From positions 1 to 64,000 of the IMG/VR virus record IMGVR_UViG_3300013101_000007: DNA of 64,000 bases, one strand, 5' to 3'. This document shows, piece after piece, positions 1-9,053 of this stretch; positions within the stretch are counted from its first letter, which is position 1; every line of letters starts with the position of its first letter. Source of the stretch: a virus. Below the pieces are notes generated by a model. It saw only the letters and a list, made by a program, of their open reading frames with translations, was not told the origin of the DNA and ran no database searches. The translations under genes were made by a program, and so were the position numbers.

Positions 1-1701
1 GCTAATTTTAAATTCGATATGAACTGGATGCAGAACAATTGGGGAGTATCTGATTTTTCTGCTTTCAAAATGGACACCACTTTAGTAGGTTCGTTGTTAG
101 ATGAAAACCGCTCAAATAGTCTAAACAACCATGCAAAGATATACACAAAGATAGGCGGCTATGATGATGAATTTAATGCTAAGATTGACAAGTCTCGTAT
201 GGATTTGGTTAGTGATACTGATCTGTTACATTATGCTGGTGGGGATACTGATGCTGGTCTCATGGTTGGGCAAGCACTCAAAAAGATACTGGGTAGGGAT
301 AAGGCCTTACGCAATTTCTATGTTAAGTTATTACACCCAGCGGCAAAAGCTGTTCAGATTATGGAGCAAAGGGGGATGGTTGTTGATGTTGCTCAATACG
401 AGGTATTACGCCATGAAGTCCAAAAAGAAATTGACAGAACAAGTGAGGCGGCTAAGAAATTTATGCCGATGCAGTTAAGGGTAAAACATAGAGATTCAAA
501 AAGTCCAATAGGCCCTTCTATGCTTAAAGATTATTTATTTGATAATGAGCATGGATTAGAAATAACACCTTTGATGGTAACAGCCAAAACTAAACAACCT
601 TCGACCGCAATGGAGCATGTTACTTTACTTTCAAAAAGGAAAGGTAAAAAATACGATAATGTTAGAAAGTTGGTTGATCTACTGTCAGCCTATAATAGTG
701 CTTCTAAAACAATGTCCACTTACATTGTCGGATTCCTGAAGCATCTACGAACTGATGGTAAGTTTCACCCAACATACATGCTTCATAAAGGAGAGTATGG
801 AGCTTCGGGTGAGGATTCTGGTACAGTGACCGGCAGAACTTCCGCTAAAGACCCTGCATACCAGACCATACCAAAACACACTATATGGGCAAAGCCACTA
901 AGAACGGTTTATGTACCGCCTAAAGGAATGGTAATACTAAACGGTGATTATTCTCAGGGTGAACTGCGAGTGATGGCTTGTATTGCCAATGAAACAAATA
1001 TGTTAAATGCCTACAGAAAAGGTATTGATATGCACTTGATTACGGGTGCTTCGGTTTACGGTATTGAATTAGAAGAAGCCCTACAAATGTGGGAGGACAA
1101 ACATCCAGATATTAAAGCAATCAGACAGGGCGGCAAAGCAGGAAATTTTGGCCTAATATATGGAATGTCTGCTGAAGGGTTTGTGATCTATGCACAGAAA
1201 ACGTATGGAGTATCATTAACGCTTAAAGAGGCTATCAAGTTTCGGGATACGTTCTTCGACCAAAATCCAATGATCTTAGAATACCATGAGGAATACATAG
1301 CCCATGCACATGCACACGGCTTCGTTAGGAGTCCTCTGGGGCGTGTTAGACACTTACCCTTAATCAACACATACGATAAGCAGACTGTGGGCAAGCAGGA
1401 ACGTCAGGCGATCAATGCCCCTGTTCAATCAACCTTATCAGATATTGGATTGTATGCAATTGCAGAACTACATAGAAAATACCCTCAACTATGGGTTAAT
1501 GGGTTTACCCATGATTCAGTAACGGCCTACGTTCCTAAAGATGAAGTCCAATTATGGGCTCATAGAATGAAAGATACGATGGAGAATTTACCACTTAAAG
1601 AAGTGTTCGGGTGGAATCATCAAATACCTTTCGCGGTGGATATTGAAGTAGGGTATAACAATCTGGCAGAATTAGAAGAACTAGAATTAGAGGAAATGTA
1701 A
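1..1701 (+). CDS. polA: DNA polymerase I-like (family A), 5' end cut off by the window
   Basis: Family A replicative polymerase of the phage. The reading frame is open to base 1, so the true start is outside the window. The first residues (NFKFDMNW) look like the Exo II motif of a 3'-5' proofreading exonuclease, and a DxD-type exonuclease motif follows near base 240 (GGDTDAG). Polymerase motif A (DYSQGELR) is near base 945, motif B (RQGGKAGNFGLIYG) near 1120-1165, and motif C (THDS) near 1508. All key palm residues appear present. It overlaps the next gene by one base. It presumably copies the phage genome with the helicase and primase encoded at 40.5-43.4 kb. Confidence 0.93.
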   Translation, partial: ANFKFDMNWMQNNWGVSDFSAFKMDTTLVGSLLDENRSNSLNNHAKIYTKIGGYDDEFNAKIDKSRMDLVSDTDLLHYAGGDTDAGLMVGQALKKILGRDKALRNFYVKLLHPAAKAVQIMEQRGMVVDVAQYEVLRHEVQKEIDRTSEAAKKFMPMQLRVKHRDSKSPIGPSMLKDYLFDNEHGLEITPLMVTAKTKQPSTAMEHVTLLSKRKGKKYDNVRKLVDLLSAYNSASKTMSTYIVGFLKHLRTDGKFHPTYMLHKGEYGASGEDSGTVTGRTSAKDPAYQTIPKHTIWAKPLRTVYVPPKGMVILNGDYSQGELRVMACIANETNMLNAYRKGIDMHLITGASVYGIELEEALQMWEDKHPDIKAIRQGGKAGNFGLIYGMSAEGFVIYAQKTYGVSLTLKEAIKFRDTFFDQNPMILEYHEEYIAHAHAHGFVRSPLGRVRHLPLINTYDKQTVGKQERQAINAPVQSTLSDIGLYAIAELHRKYPQLWVNGFTHDSVTAYVPKDEVQLWAHRMKDTMENLPLKEVFGWNHQIPFAVDIEVGYNNLAELEELELEEM

Positions 1702-1997
1702 TGATTAAATTAAATAGTAATGGAGTAAAAAGGATTGTGGTTTGTGCTGCGAATAAATATGGAGATTTGATTGTATGTAGTGCTAGGCATTATGACAGAC
1801 GTATGCACAACACAATGAAGTATCTTGACTCTCACAGAATACCGGCAGATCAAGAAGTGCAGGGATTTATTGACCAGTTTGGGACTTTCATGGACAGAGA
1901 GGAGGCCATGCAAATTGTGTTAGGTAATAATCAGAAATTTAATAAGGTGCGTAATGGTGGAGATACAAAGGAATTATTCAGTGAAGGATTATATTAA
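1701..1997 (+). CDS. Conserved small phage protein, unknown function
   Basis: A 98-residue soluble protein whose start overlaps the polymerase stop (ATG on the last base). The pattern VVCAANK...ICSARHYD...QGFIDQFGTFMDREEA...ELFSEGLY is one I recognise from many unrelated phages, usually beside replication genes, but no function is known to me. Translational coupling with the polymerase suggests an early or middle gene. Confidence 0.8.
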   Translation: MIKLNSNGVKRIVVCAANKYGDLIVCSARHYDRRMHNTMKYLDSHRIPADQEVQGFIDQFGTFMDREEAMQIVLGNNQKFNKVRNGGDTKELFSEGLY

Positions 1998-2004
1998 ATT
2001 AAAT

Positions 2005-2032
2005 TTGACAATTAAAATTATACGTGTATAAT
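2005..2032 (+). promoter_or_regulatory. Sigma70-type early promoter with palindromic -10
   Basis: TTGACA at 2005-2010, a 16-bp spacer, and TATAAT at 2027-2032. The -10 lies in the near-palindrome ATTATAC-GT-GTATAAT (2017-2032), which also occurs at three other promoters in this window, with a one-base variant at a fourth. A leader ending in AACGGATTAAAC precedes the ATG at 2066. Confidence 0.85.
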
Positions 2033-2065
2033 GGAACTCACACTAACCAAACGGATTAAACAAAA

Positions 2066-2335
2066 ATGAAAACAATTATACGTGATGAAAATACTGATGA
2101 ATTTAACCTTACAGAAGATTTTTCTGATGGCATCTTAAATCTGCTGCATGACAGATATAATGTAAATGGCGAATCTGTAACCGGTCAAGCTATGTCCTAC
2201 CTGCAAAAAGAAATTAAAGGTAAGGGTTGGAAATTCAAAAATTATGAATTTGAATACATCTTAATTGATGCGGGGTTTTCTGTATCTATGGGTACTAATT
2301 CACGTAATCAAAAATGTGTTGTGGTTTATCTATAA
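2066..2335 (+). CDS. Small early protein, unknown function
   Basis: An 89-residue protein directly downstream of a strong early promoter. It has an acidic N-terminal half and no motif I recognise. The start is fixed by the conserved leader AAACGGATTAAAC seen before several early genes. The 42-residue gene at 51173 begins similarly (MKKIITDD versus MKTIIRDE) behind the same promoter type, which may only reflect shared leader sequence. It may be a host-takeover protein by position, but nothing in the sequence shows that. Confidence 0.75.
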   Translation: MKTIIRDENTDEFNLTEDFSDGILNLLHDRYNVNGESVTGQAMSYLQKEIKGKGWKFKNYEFEYILIDAGFSVSMGTNSRNQKCVVVYL

Positions 2336-2369
2336 ATAAAAAATAAACAAAAACCTACCAAAAACGGGT

Positions 2370-2408
2370 AATAATCTATCATTTAATACAAAAAAGTGCT
2401 AGATTATT
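2370..2408 (+). other. Inverted repeat at the head of the late operon
   Basis: AATAATCTA (2370-2378) and TAGATTATT (2400-2408) form a perfect 9-bp stem with a 21-nt loop in the gap before the portal gene. No long T run follows, so it is not a textbook terminator. It could be an operator or an mRNA structure near the start of the late operon. Confidence 0.45.
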
Positions 2409-2437
2409 GCTTTTGGAGGTTGTATGCTGTTTCTTGA

Positions 2438-2451
2438 TGCAATCAATTGCA
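2438..2451 (+). repeat. 14-bp dispersed repeat, exact (TGCAATCAATTGCA)
   Basis: Exact copy of the dispersed near-palindrome TGCAAT-CA-ATTGCA, lying just before the portal start at 2464, between that ATG and the GGAGG at 2415-2420. Confidence 0.9.
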
Positions 2452-2463
2452 ATGGGAATAGCT

Positions 2464-4293
2464 ATGCCAGTAACGATCAAACAAAAATCAGATAACTCCA
2501 CCGGTAAGGCTTTAGGAGCGCAATCCTCTATAACCCTTATAAAATCAAAGAAAGTATCTAAAGCTGAAAATGATGTTCTTCAATCCAATGCTTTATTAAC
2601 GGATGATCTTTTTGAACTTGATTACTTCGATATAAAATCAAATGCCAAAGCCGTAGTATTAAGACCTCCATTTGTACCAACACTCTTAGCTTCCTTGTGT
2701 AAAGAGAATAATGCACTTGAACAGTGCGTAGCGGCTATGGAAGTGAACATTGATGGCACGGGATACGAGGTGGGCTCATCTGAAGCGGGTGAAGAAGAAA
2801 CTGAGGCAGAGAAAGTACAAGCCCAAGGCATAATGGATTTCTTTGATGAAATTTTCCCAGCTAAATCATTCATTACTGTTCGTAGAGAACTTCGCAGAGA
2901 CCAAGAATCAACCGGCAACTCATACATGGAGGTTCTTCGTTCTATTGCAGGTGAAATTGTTTTTGCCAAGGCACTAGAATCTGTAACTATGCGAATAGTA
3001 AAATTAGATGACCCTGTACCTGTAAAGGTAACAATAGAAAGATTTGGTTCAGAACAAACCGTAACTCTTATAAAGCGAGAAAGAAGGTATGTTCAGAAAA
3101 TAGGGGATAAAAGCATATTCTTTAAAGAATTTAATGCAAGTCGTGACTTAAATAAATGGACGGGTGATTGGGCAGAACAAGGACAAAGATTAGCCATTGA
3201 AGATAGAGCTACTGAAATAATACATTTCTTTCCTATAAAAGATGTATTAAGTCCTTACGGCTTACCTAGATGGATTAATCAAATACCTTCCATTTTGGGT
3301 TCAAGGAAAGCCGAAGAATTAAATTTAGATTTTTTTAATGCCGGTGGATTACCTCCAGCAATTATTGCTATACAAGGTGGGGAATTAACCGAGGAAGTAA
3401 GAAAGCAATTAAACACTTATGTTTCTGGAAAAGGAGCATCCAAACATAGAGCGGCTGTAATTGAAATTCAATCAAGTGGTGGCTCATTAGATTCTGCTGG
3501 TAATGTCAGAATGACAGTTGAGCGGTTTGGTGCTGAACGTCAGCAAGATTCAATGTTTGAGAATTATGATAGTAAGTGCGAGAAAAGGGTAAGGTCAAGT
3601 TTTAGACTACCACCTATGTTCGTGGGTAAGGCTGATGATTATTCTTTTGCTACGGCCTTTGCATCGTACACAGTGGCAGAAGCTCAAGTGTTTCAACCAG
3701 AACGTAGTGAGTTTGATGAAGTAATGAACAACACTATTATGAAGGAGATTGCACCGGAATTTATGTTCAGGTCTTTACCTTTGGCTGTTCGTGATGCTAC
3801 CCAGCAATTAAAAGGGATTGAGCTATCAAAAGATTCACTTGATAATGAGGGGTTCGTTAAAGCTATTAACGAAGTAACTAACATGAATCTGAAAATACCT
3901 GAAGGTACGGGAAAACAACCGGCAACTAATGCCCCTGTGGATACTCCTGAAGATGAAGGGGGTGAATCTGATACCATAACCGCATTAGAACCTAAAGCAA
4001 CCCCTGTTGAGCCTACAAAGGTGTCTAAGATTGACCCTATGGTTATGATTGAAATGGCAACCCAATGGGCTGATTACAGTGCGGGGGTTACTATCAAAGT
4101 AGACCCAGAACACTTATACACTGTTATAAAGTCTATGCCAGACGATCAAAGGCAGTTATTTGATGCTTATGTTGCTATTAAATTAATGTCTGGTTTTGAC
4201 CATGACCCAGAAGGGGCTATTGAATTAATGGGCGCGGCTACAGATATATTAATGACTAAAAATGAGTGCTGTACACATGGCGATAAAGAATGA
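2464..4293 (+). CDS. Portal protein
   Basis: Forms the dodecameric portal ring through which DNA enters the head. The length (about 609 residues), the position before the Mu F-like and protease genes, and the internal pattern (GNSYMEVLR, then EIIHFFPIKD...YGLPRW, then RLPPMFVGK) match PBSX/XkdE-type portals. The frame is open upstream to a TTG at 2407 with ATGs at 2437 and 2452. I chose 2464 because it gives MPVTIKQK, an N-terminal peptide shared with other genes here. A GGAGG at 2415-2420 better fits an out-of-frame ATG at 2424, so the start is uncertain. The C-terminal 100 residues are acidic and low in complexity. Confidence 0.88.
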   Translation: MPVTIKQKSDNSTGKALGAQSSITLIKSKKVSKAENDVLQSNALLTDDLFELDYFDIKSNAKAVVLRPPFVPTLLASLCKENNALEQCVAAMEVNIDGTGYEVGSSEAGEEETEAEKVQAQGIMDFFDEIFPAKSFITVRRELRRDQESTGNSYMEVLRSIAGEIVFAKALESVTMRIVKLDDPVPVKVTIERFGSEQTVTLIKRERRYVQKIGDKSIFFKEFNASRDLNKWTGDWAEQGQRLAIEDRATEIIHFFPIKDVLSPYGLPRWINQIPSILGSRKAEELNLDFFNAGGLPPAIIAIQGGELTEEVRKQLNTYVSGKGASKHRAAVIEIQSSGGSLDSAGNVRMTVERFGAERQQDSMFENYDSKCEKRVRSSFRLPPMFVGKADDYSFATAFASYTVAEAQVFQPERSEFDEVMNNTIMKEIAPEFMFRSLPLAVRDATQQLKGIELSKDSLDNEGFVKAINEVTNMNLKIPEGTGKQPATNAPVDTPEDEGGESDTITALEPKATPVEPTKVSKIDPMVMIEMATQWADYSAGVTIKVDPEHLYTVIKSMPDDQRQLFDAYVAIKLMSGFDHDPEGAIELMGAATDILMTKNECCTHGDKE

Positions 4294-5293
4294 GGCTTTT
4301 TTGGTTCTGGAGTTCTCACTAGCGCAAAGACTGGACACCGCAACCAAAAAAGAATACCTACCTAAAATAAGAAGGGCAGCTAGTGATGCCATAAAAGGTG
4401 ACTTTGTTTCTGCACATGAAGAAGTAAACAGCATTAATCTTACTGAAGCCGTGGAATCAGAACGTAAGTTTATTGATTTAGTAGGGATGCAAGCTATTCT
4501 ATTTGGGGCACGGGATTTCCACTCTGCAAAAAATACCAGTTTTGCGGGAAACCCTCCACCGGTGGAATTAAAAAATGCTACCGATACTATAACAAAGATG
4601 CTTATTCAGAATACCACTGAAGCAGTAAAGTCCAATGCTCATAACTTATTAGATATTGAACAAGTAGCTCAAAATGAATCTGAGATTGTTATTCAGAAAG
4701 CAACCACAAAAGGATTTGTACGCAATTTTGTATCAAGTGTGGGAAAAAAAGGTAGGGGCTTTGTTGATATAGGCTCAAGTTTACACACATCCAGATTAGC
4801 CTCATGGGGATTTACTACTGAAGCAGAATTATTAGGACAAACATCTTTCATTGTATCTGAAGTATTGGATGGTAGGACTTGTCCTGTTTGTAATCTTATG
4901 AATGGGAAAGTGTTTCCAGTTAATACGGCTAAACTTAGATTAGAAAGTCAATTAAGCATTAATGACCCACTTGAATTAAAAGCGGTGGCAAAATGGCCTA
5001 GCCAAACAAAGTCAGGTATAGCAAAATTAGAGAGTATGTCAGACAGTGAGTTGATAAGTGCCGGTTGGGATACACCGCCTTATCATCCAAGATGTAGAGG
5101 TGTATTAAGAAGGACTAATAAAATAGCACCACTTACGATACCAGAAACCGTACTACCTTTAGCCGTGGAGGAAATTATAACCCCACTTGTTGTAGAAGCC
5201 GCCAGTTTGGGTGGTGTTGCCAGTGTTGCCAGTGTTGCCATTATTACTGAATCAACATTACCACCACCAGTATCAGAAGAAAATGAAAATTAA
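4262..5293 (+). CDS. Minor head protein, phage Mu F-like / SPP1 gp7-like
   Basis: A 343-residue head morphogenesis protein. The diagnostic part is DGRTCPVCNLMNGKVF (about residue 200) followed by PPYHPRCRGVLRR (about residue 275), the Cys/His signature of the Phage_Mu_F family. It starts inside the portal gene (32-nt overlap), the usual arrangement. ATG 4262 has a poor ribosome site and ATG 4277 (MAIKNE) is an alternative start. The last 60 residues are a Val/Ala/Pro-rich tail with a short GVASVASVA repeat. Confidence 0.88.
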   Translation: MSAVHMAIKNEAFLVLEFSLAQRLDTATKKEYLPKIRRAASDAIKGDFVSAHEEVNSINLTEAVESERKFIDLVGMQAILFGARDFHSAKNTSFAGNPPPVELKNATDTITKMLIQNTTEAVKSNAHNLLDIEQVAQNESEIVIQKATTKGFVRNFVSSVGKKGRGFVDIGSSLHTSRLASWGFTTEAELLGQTSFIVSEVLDGRTCPVCNLMNGKVFPVNTAKLRLESQLSINDPLELKAVAKWPSQTKSGIAKLESMSDSELISAGWDTPPYHPRCRGVLRRTNKIAPLTIPETVLPLAVEEIITPLVVEAASLGGVASVASVAIITESTLPPPVSEENEN

Positions 5294-5308
5294 TTTTAAA
5301 AAACTTAG

Positions 5309-5322
5309 TGCAATTGATTGCA
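5309..5322 (-). repeat. 14-bp dispersed repeat, exact, reverse orientation
   Basis: TGCAATTGATTGCA in the gap between the minor head protein and protease genes. Confidence 0.9.
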
Positions 5323-5352
5323 ATTACTAAAAAGAGGTAGTAACTTTACAAC

Positions 5353-5943
5353 ATGAATATGCTTCTAAAAAAATTAGATGATGAACTCCAAGTTGTTTAC
5401 GGGGAAGTTTACGCGCCTAATGTCCCAGATGCTCAAGGTGATTTTATGACTTCAGATGAGGTTATAAAAATGGCACATGAGTATATGAAAAATGGTTCAT
5501 TAACAGCGGTAGACACTAATCACGATAATAAAGAAACAGGTTCTACTGTAGTTGAGTCGTTTATAGCCAATGAAGGAGACCCTATCTTTGTAGAAGGGGC
5601 TTGGGTTGTTGGTATCCATGTACCAGACCCAGAACTTTGGGCTGGTATAAAAAATGGAGAATTAAACGGTTTTTCTATGGAAGCAATGGTACAGGCAGAA
5701 AAAAAGATCATAGAGTTTGAAGTTCCTGATATTATTGTAGGTACAACCCTATCTGATGACACTGGGCATACGCACGAATATACAGTTAAGTTTGATGAGC
5801 AGGGAAATTTTCTTGGTGGGAGTACTGATGTAGTTGATGGACACGTTCACCCAATAGTTAAAGCTACGGTTACTGGAGAAACTGAGGGGCATACCCATAA
5901 GTTCTCTATCGTAGAAAGTATGGAGGAACTTGAAATTGCCTAA
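5353..5943 (+). CDS. Prohead protease, XkdF-like (peptidase S78_2)
   Basis: Putative serine protease that matures the prohead. YGEVYAPNVPDAQGDFM near the N-terminus, TNHDN at about residue 55, and WVVGIHVPDPELW...GELNGFSMEA at about 85-108 match the XkdF-like putative serine protease family. The second half carries three His-rich GHTHEY / GHVHP / GHTHKF segments, which could bind metal. It overlaps the next gene, and its last codons contain that gene's Shine-Dalgarno site (GGAGG, 5922-5926). Confidence 0.85.
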   Translation: MNMLLKKLDDELQVVYGEVYAPNVPDAQGDFMTSDEVIKMAHEYMKNGSLTAVDTNHDNKETGSTVVESFIANEGDPIFVEGAWVVGIHVPDPELWAGIKNGELNGFSMEAMVQAEKKIIEFEVPDIIVGTTLSDDTGHTHEYTVKFDEQGNFLGGSTDVVDGHVHPIVKATVTGETEGHTHKFSIVESMEELEIA

Positions 5944-7234
5944 AATTAAGATGAACGCGAAGGAGTTAAAAGAGGCGAAGGTCGCCTTTATTTCTTTGGT
6001 CTCAAGACCAGCAAGTAGGATACCGTTTCGTATAACGAAGTCCGATAATGATAATGATAATTCACAAGATGGGAGTTTACCTATGTTCAATTTGAGCAGC
6101 GTGTTTAAGCGTGATGGCGAACCTACTTCTACAGTGCCTACCGTGGCGGCTTTAGCTATTCGTAAAGAAGATGCTGATAAGTTGTTACCTTTGCTTGTAG
6201 AAAAAGGTTTTATTACTGACAATCAGATAGAGCGTGATGATGCGCTTATTTTAAAACAGGTTGACGATTTCAATGAATCTGAAGTAATGGCTTTTAAAAT
6301 GAGTGATGATGTTGTTGCTATGATTAGCAATGTACAAAAATCATTCCAGCCTTTTACTGATAGTATTTCATTTGCTGAAAATATTGCTGGTATGGGTTTT
6401 ATGCCGGGAGTATTTACTGCTACTGATGCGTTAATGGATACCTTCCACAATATCCTTCGTAAAGCTGACAATTCGACTACGGTTCGTGCGGATATGTCTA
6501 CGGCTATTACAGAATTTGGGGATTTTGTTTCAGCATTAGCCAGTGACCTACCAGAAGTTGTTTTTAAACTTGAAGGTAATTTACTGAACAAAACAGAAAC
6601 GGCAACCAAAGCAGAAGATGACCCTGCCGAAGAAACCGCTGAAACTAACACGGCAACCGCTGAAGAAACTGATGATTCAGCACAAACCGAAGAAACAACT
6701 ACAGAAGAAACAGCCACTAAAGAAGAAGTGACTGATACTACTGATACCGATACCACCACTAAAAGTGAAGATGATGTTGCAGCTGATGAAGCCGCTCGAA
6801 TCACTGAAGCTGTAAAAGGTGATATTGATGATGACATTTTGAACCCAAACGTAGCGAAGGGCGAGAGTGCTGAGAGTGGCGAAACCGTATCAGAATCTAC
6901 CGATACTGATACAGTCGAGGCTGTGAGCAAGGGAGATACTGCTGAAGCATTAATGGTTTTATTAAAATCAATGCAAACTCAGCTCAAGGATGGATTGTCT
7001 ACTGTAACTAAGTCGTTGGAAAAAGTTGAACAAACTAATTCTGATTTAGCAAGCAGAATGACTACAGTTGAACAGGTGGCGAAAACTGCTAATGAAGCTG
7101 TTAATGGTACTGTCGTTGTTGGAAGTGACATTGTTCATAGTGAAAGCTTGGGCAATCAATCTCGTACAATGAAAAAAGATGAAGCTGACGATTCTTTATG
7201 GGATGGTTCAGGTTTAGACAAGATTATTGGTTAA
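5936..7234 (+). CDS. Scaffold-like head protein with XkdF-type N-terminus
   Basis: About 432 residues. The N-terminus (KVAFISLVSRPASRIPFRITKS) resembles the N-terminal segment of XkdF proteins, as if a protease-scaffold gene had been split and reordered. Residues 220-330 are an acidic Thr/Glu/Asp tract and the C-terminus looks coiled-coil, as in scaffolds. No ATG fits the strong GGAGG at 5922. TTG 5936 is at good spacing and reads MPKIK. TTG 5930 is closer and ATG 5951 lacks a ribosome site. Its place between protease and capsid genes supports a scaffold role. Confidence 0.72.
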   Translation: MPKIKMNAKELKEAKVAFISLVSRPASRIPFRITKSDNDNDNSQDGSLPMFNLSSVFKRDGEPTSTVPTVAALAIRKEDADKLLPLLVEKGFITDNQIERDDALILKQVDDFNESEVMAFKMSDDVVAMISNVQKSFQPFTDSISFAENIAGMGFMPGVFTATDALMDTFHNILRKADNSTTVRADMSTAITEFGDFVSALASDLPEVVFKLEGNLLNKTETATKAEDDPAEETAETNTATAEETDDSAQTEETTTEETATKEEVTDTTDTDTTTKSEDDVAADEAARITEAVKGDIDDDILNPNVAKGESAESGETVSESTDTDTVEAVSKGDTAEALMVLLKSMQTQLKDGLSTVTKSLEKVEQTNSDLASRMTTVEQVAKTANEAVNGTVVVGSDIVHSESLGNQSRTMKKDEADDSLWDGSGLDKIIG

Positions 7235-7294
7235 TACCAACAACAAATAATCAACCTTTGTTTTTATTTAATATTTATATTTAGGAGTTCAGTA

Positions 7295-8236
7295 ATGAAA
7301 AATGCGGAATTAATGCAAAAGGCAGATTGGGCAGTCGGTGATTTATCTACCGGTGGCTTATTAACAGCCGAACAATCAAACAGCTTTATTCGTAAACTGT
7401 TAGTACAACCTACGATTTTACGTCAAGCGCGTTCAGTGACAATGAACAGCCCACAGCGTAACATTAATAAAATCCAGTTCGCTTCTCGTATTTTGAGACC
7501 GGGAGTATCTGGTACAGCTTTGTCTGTTGGTGATCGTAGCAAACCTGTCACAGAGCAAGTTCAGTTGAATACTAAAGAAGTAATCGCTGAAATTCGTTTA
7601 CCTTATGATGTTATCGAAGATAATATTGAGCGTGGCAATATTGGGCAACAAACTGATGTAGGCGGCACTCCTACTTCTGGTGGTATTAAAGATACCATTA
7701 TGACTTTGATTGCTGAACGTGCGGCTCTTGATTTAGAAGAGCTGGCATTGTTAGGTGATACAGGTTCAGGTGATGCTTACCTTGCATTGGTTGACGGGTA
7801 TCTTACTCAGGCTACAACAAATACTGTTGACAACTTGGGTGCTGGTATCGGTAAATCGGTATTTAAAGCAGGACTGCAAGCAATGCCTGACCAATACCTG
7901 CGTAACCTTAATGCTTTACGCCATTGGGTTTCTGTTGATAATGAAATTGAGTACCGTGATTCACTGTCAAACCGTGAAACTGGTCTAGGTGATTCTGTTA
8001 TCCAAGGCACTTCACCTGTATTTGGTTTCGGTGTTCCAGTTGAGGCGGCTTCATTAATGCCATCAGCTCAAGGCTTGTTGACTAATGCACTAAACTTGAT
8101 TTTTGGTATACAACGTCAAATTCATATTGAAACTGACAAAGATATTACTGAACGTGTTTACATTATCGTTTTAACTGCAAGGGTTGACTTCAAACTTGAA
8201 GAAGAAGATGCGGTAGTAAAATACATCAATCTTTAA
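7295..8236 (+). CDS. Major capsid protein
   Basis: A 313-residue HK97-fold type capsid protein. TGGLLTAEQSNSFIRKL at the N-terminus, a central RPGVSGTALSVGDRSKP E-loop-like segment, and AERAALDLEELALLGDTGSGD are typical of one major phage capsid family. It has a strong Shine-Dalgarno (AGGAG), as expected for the most abundant structural protein, and a hairpin follows it. It sits directly after the protease and scaffold-like genes. Confidence 0.9.
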   Translation: MKNAELMQKADWAVGDLSTGGLLTAEQSNSFIRKLLVQPTILRQARSVTMNSPQRNINKIQFASRILRPGVSGTALSVGDRSKPVTEQVQLNTKEVIAEIRLPYDVIEDNIERGNIGQQTDVGGTPTSGGIKDTIMTLIAERAALDLEELALLGDTGSGDAYLALVDGYLTQATTNTVDNLGAGIGKSVFKAGLQAMPDQYLRNLNALRHWVSVDNEIEYRDSLSNRETGLGDSVIQGTSPVFGFGVPVEAASLMPSAQGLLTNALNLIFGIQRQIHIETDKDITERVYIIVLTARVDFKLEEEDAVVKYINL

Positions 8237-8255
8237 GTTTCTGGTGTGATTCATG

Positions 8256-8289
8256 TGGAGCAATTGTAGCTAACCCTTCAATTGTTCCA
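8256..8289 (+). terminator. Hairpin after the capsid gene, possible attenuator
   Basis: An 11-bp stem with G-U pairing (TGGAGCAATTG against CAATTGTTCCA) and a 12-nt loop. The T runs begin about 10 nt after the stem, so it is at best a leaky terminator or an mRNA-stabilising structure. Confidence 0.45.
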
Positions 8290-8324
8290 ACTGAAGCATT
8301 TTTTCAATTTTTGGAGTAAATGAT

Positions 8325-8567
8325 ATGAAGTGTAAAGGAAAAGAGCATCTTGTTACCGCTCAGAATGTTACCGATGGTAGCATTTCCATTAACTTTGCTA
8401 ATGAAACAAGTGGTGCGGGTGCTTTAGTTCAAGTACGCACCACCGCTGGTGTTTCAAAAGCATGGGATGGTGCGGTTTCTGTTGCTAATTCTGGGGTAGT
8501 TACTATCAATAATGCCGGTTCAGTCGATTGGGTTGATACTGACGTTATTACAGTAATTGCGTTCTAA
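8325..8567 (+). CDS. Small structural protein, possible capsid decoration protein
   Basis: An 80-residue protein between the capsid gene and a terminator, rich in Val, Thr, Gly and Asn and probably all beta. The ribosome site is GGAG. Position and size suggest a capsid-associated protein, but I recognise no family. Confidence 0.6.
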   Translation: MKCKGKEHLVTAQNVTDGSISINFANETSGAGALVQVRTTAGVSKAWDGAVSVANSGVVTINNAGSVDWVDTDVITVIAF

Positions 8568-8584
8568 ATAGAGATACAACATTT

Positions 8585-8615
8585 AATAGGGGTTTACGCC
8601 CCTATTTTCGTTTTT
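8585..8615 (+). terminator. Rho-independent terminator
   Basis: AATAGGGG / CCCCTATT, 8-bp stem with a 6-nt loop, followed by TTCGTTTTT. It ends the strongly expressed capsid segment. Confidence 0.85.
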
Positions 8616-8632
8616 AGTATGGGGAGTTAATA

Positions 8633-9040
8633 ATGATTAAATTAAGATTAAATGCAGGTAATATTTATGTTGCTGGCGGGACTAAGTATTTAAAGAATAA
8701 AATTTACACTGTGAATAATGTTCTGGGTAATATGCTTCTTGCTTCCAAAAATGCGCGGGATATTCCTTATTTTGTTAAAGCAACCGCAAAAGATGAAAAG
8801 GCTTTAAAGGCACTGGAATCTGGTGCTGCATTAGAAGAAGATGCACCTGACACTGACATTGATGATGAACTTGATGATGAGGGTGATGATGCTGGTGATG
8901 CTGGTGATGATGCTGGTGATGAAGGTGATGAAGGTGCTGAAGGTGCTGATGTCAATAAAGATGATGCCCCTAAGAAACCAGTAGTTGACCCAAAACCAAA
9001 AGCAAAGGTCGGCAAGAAAGAAAAAACCGTTCAAGTTTAA
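8633..9040 (+). CDS. Head protein with acidic Gly-Asp repeat, unknown function
   Basis: A 135-residue protein. The first 60 residues look folded. Residues 65-105 are an acidic linker built from DDAGDAGDDAGDEGDEG-like repeats, visible in the DNA as GATGATGCTGGT repeats. The last 25 residues are Lys/Pro-rich. It lies between the decoration-like gene and the connector gene. Function unknown. Confidence 0.65.
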   Translation: MIKLRLNAGNIYVAGGTKYLKNKIYTVNNVLGNMLLASKNARDIPYFVKATAKDEKALKALESGAALEEDAPDTDIDDELDDEGDDAGDAGDDAGDEGDEGAEGADVNKDDAPKKPVVDPKPKAKVGKKEKTVQV

Positions 9041-9053
9041 TTAGGTAAGTATT

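Noticed and set aside
2424-2495. A 23-codon ORF starting at ATG 2424 behind a good GGAGG, out of frame with portal
   Set aside because: Could be a leader peptide for the portal gene, but it is short, has no coding features and the GGAGG may be recruited for the portal itself. Not called.
6223-6930. A 235-codon open frame on the minus strand
   Set aside because: It is the mirror of the acidic Thr/Glu-rich tract of the scaffold-like gene; the product is a Ser/Val-rich low-complexity sequence with no ribosome site.
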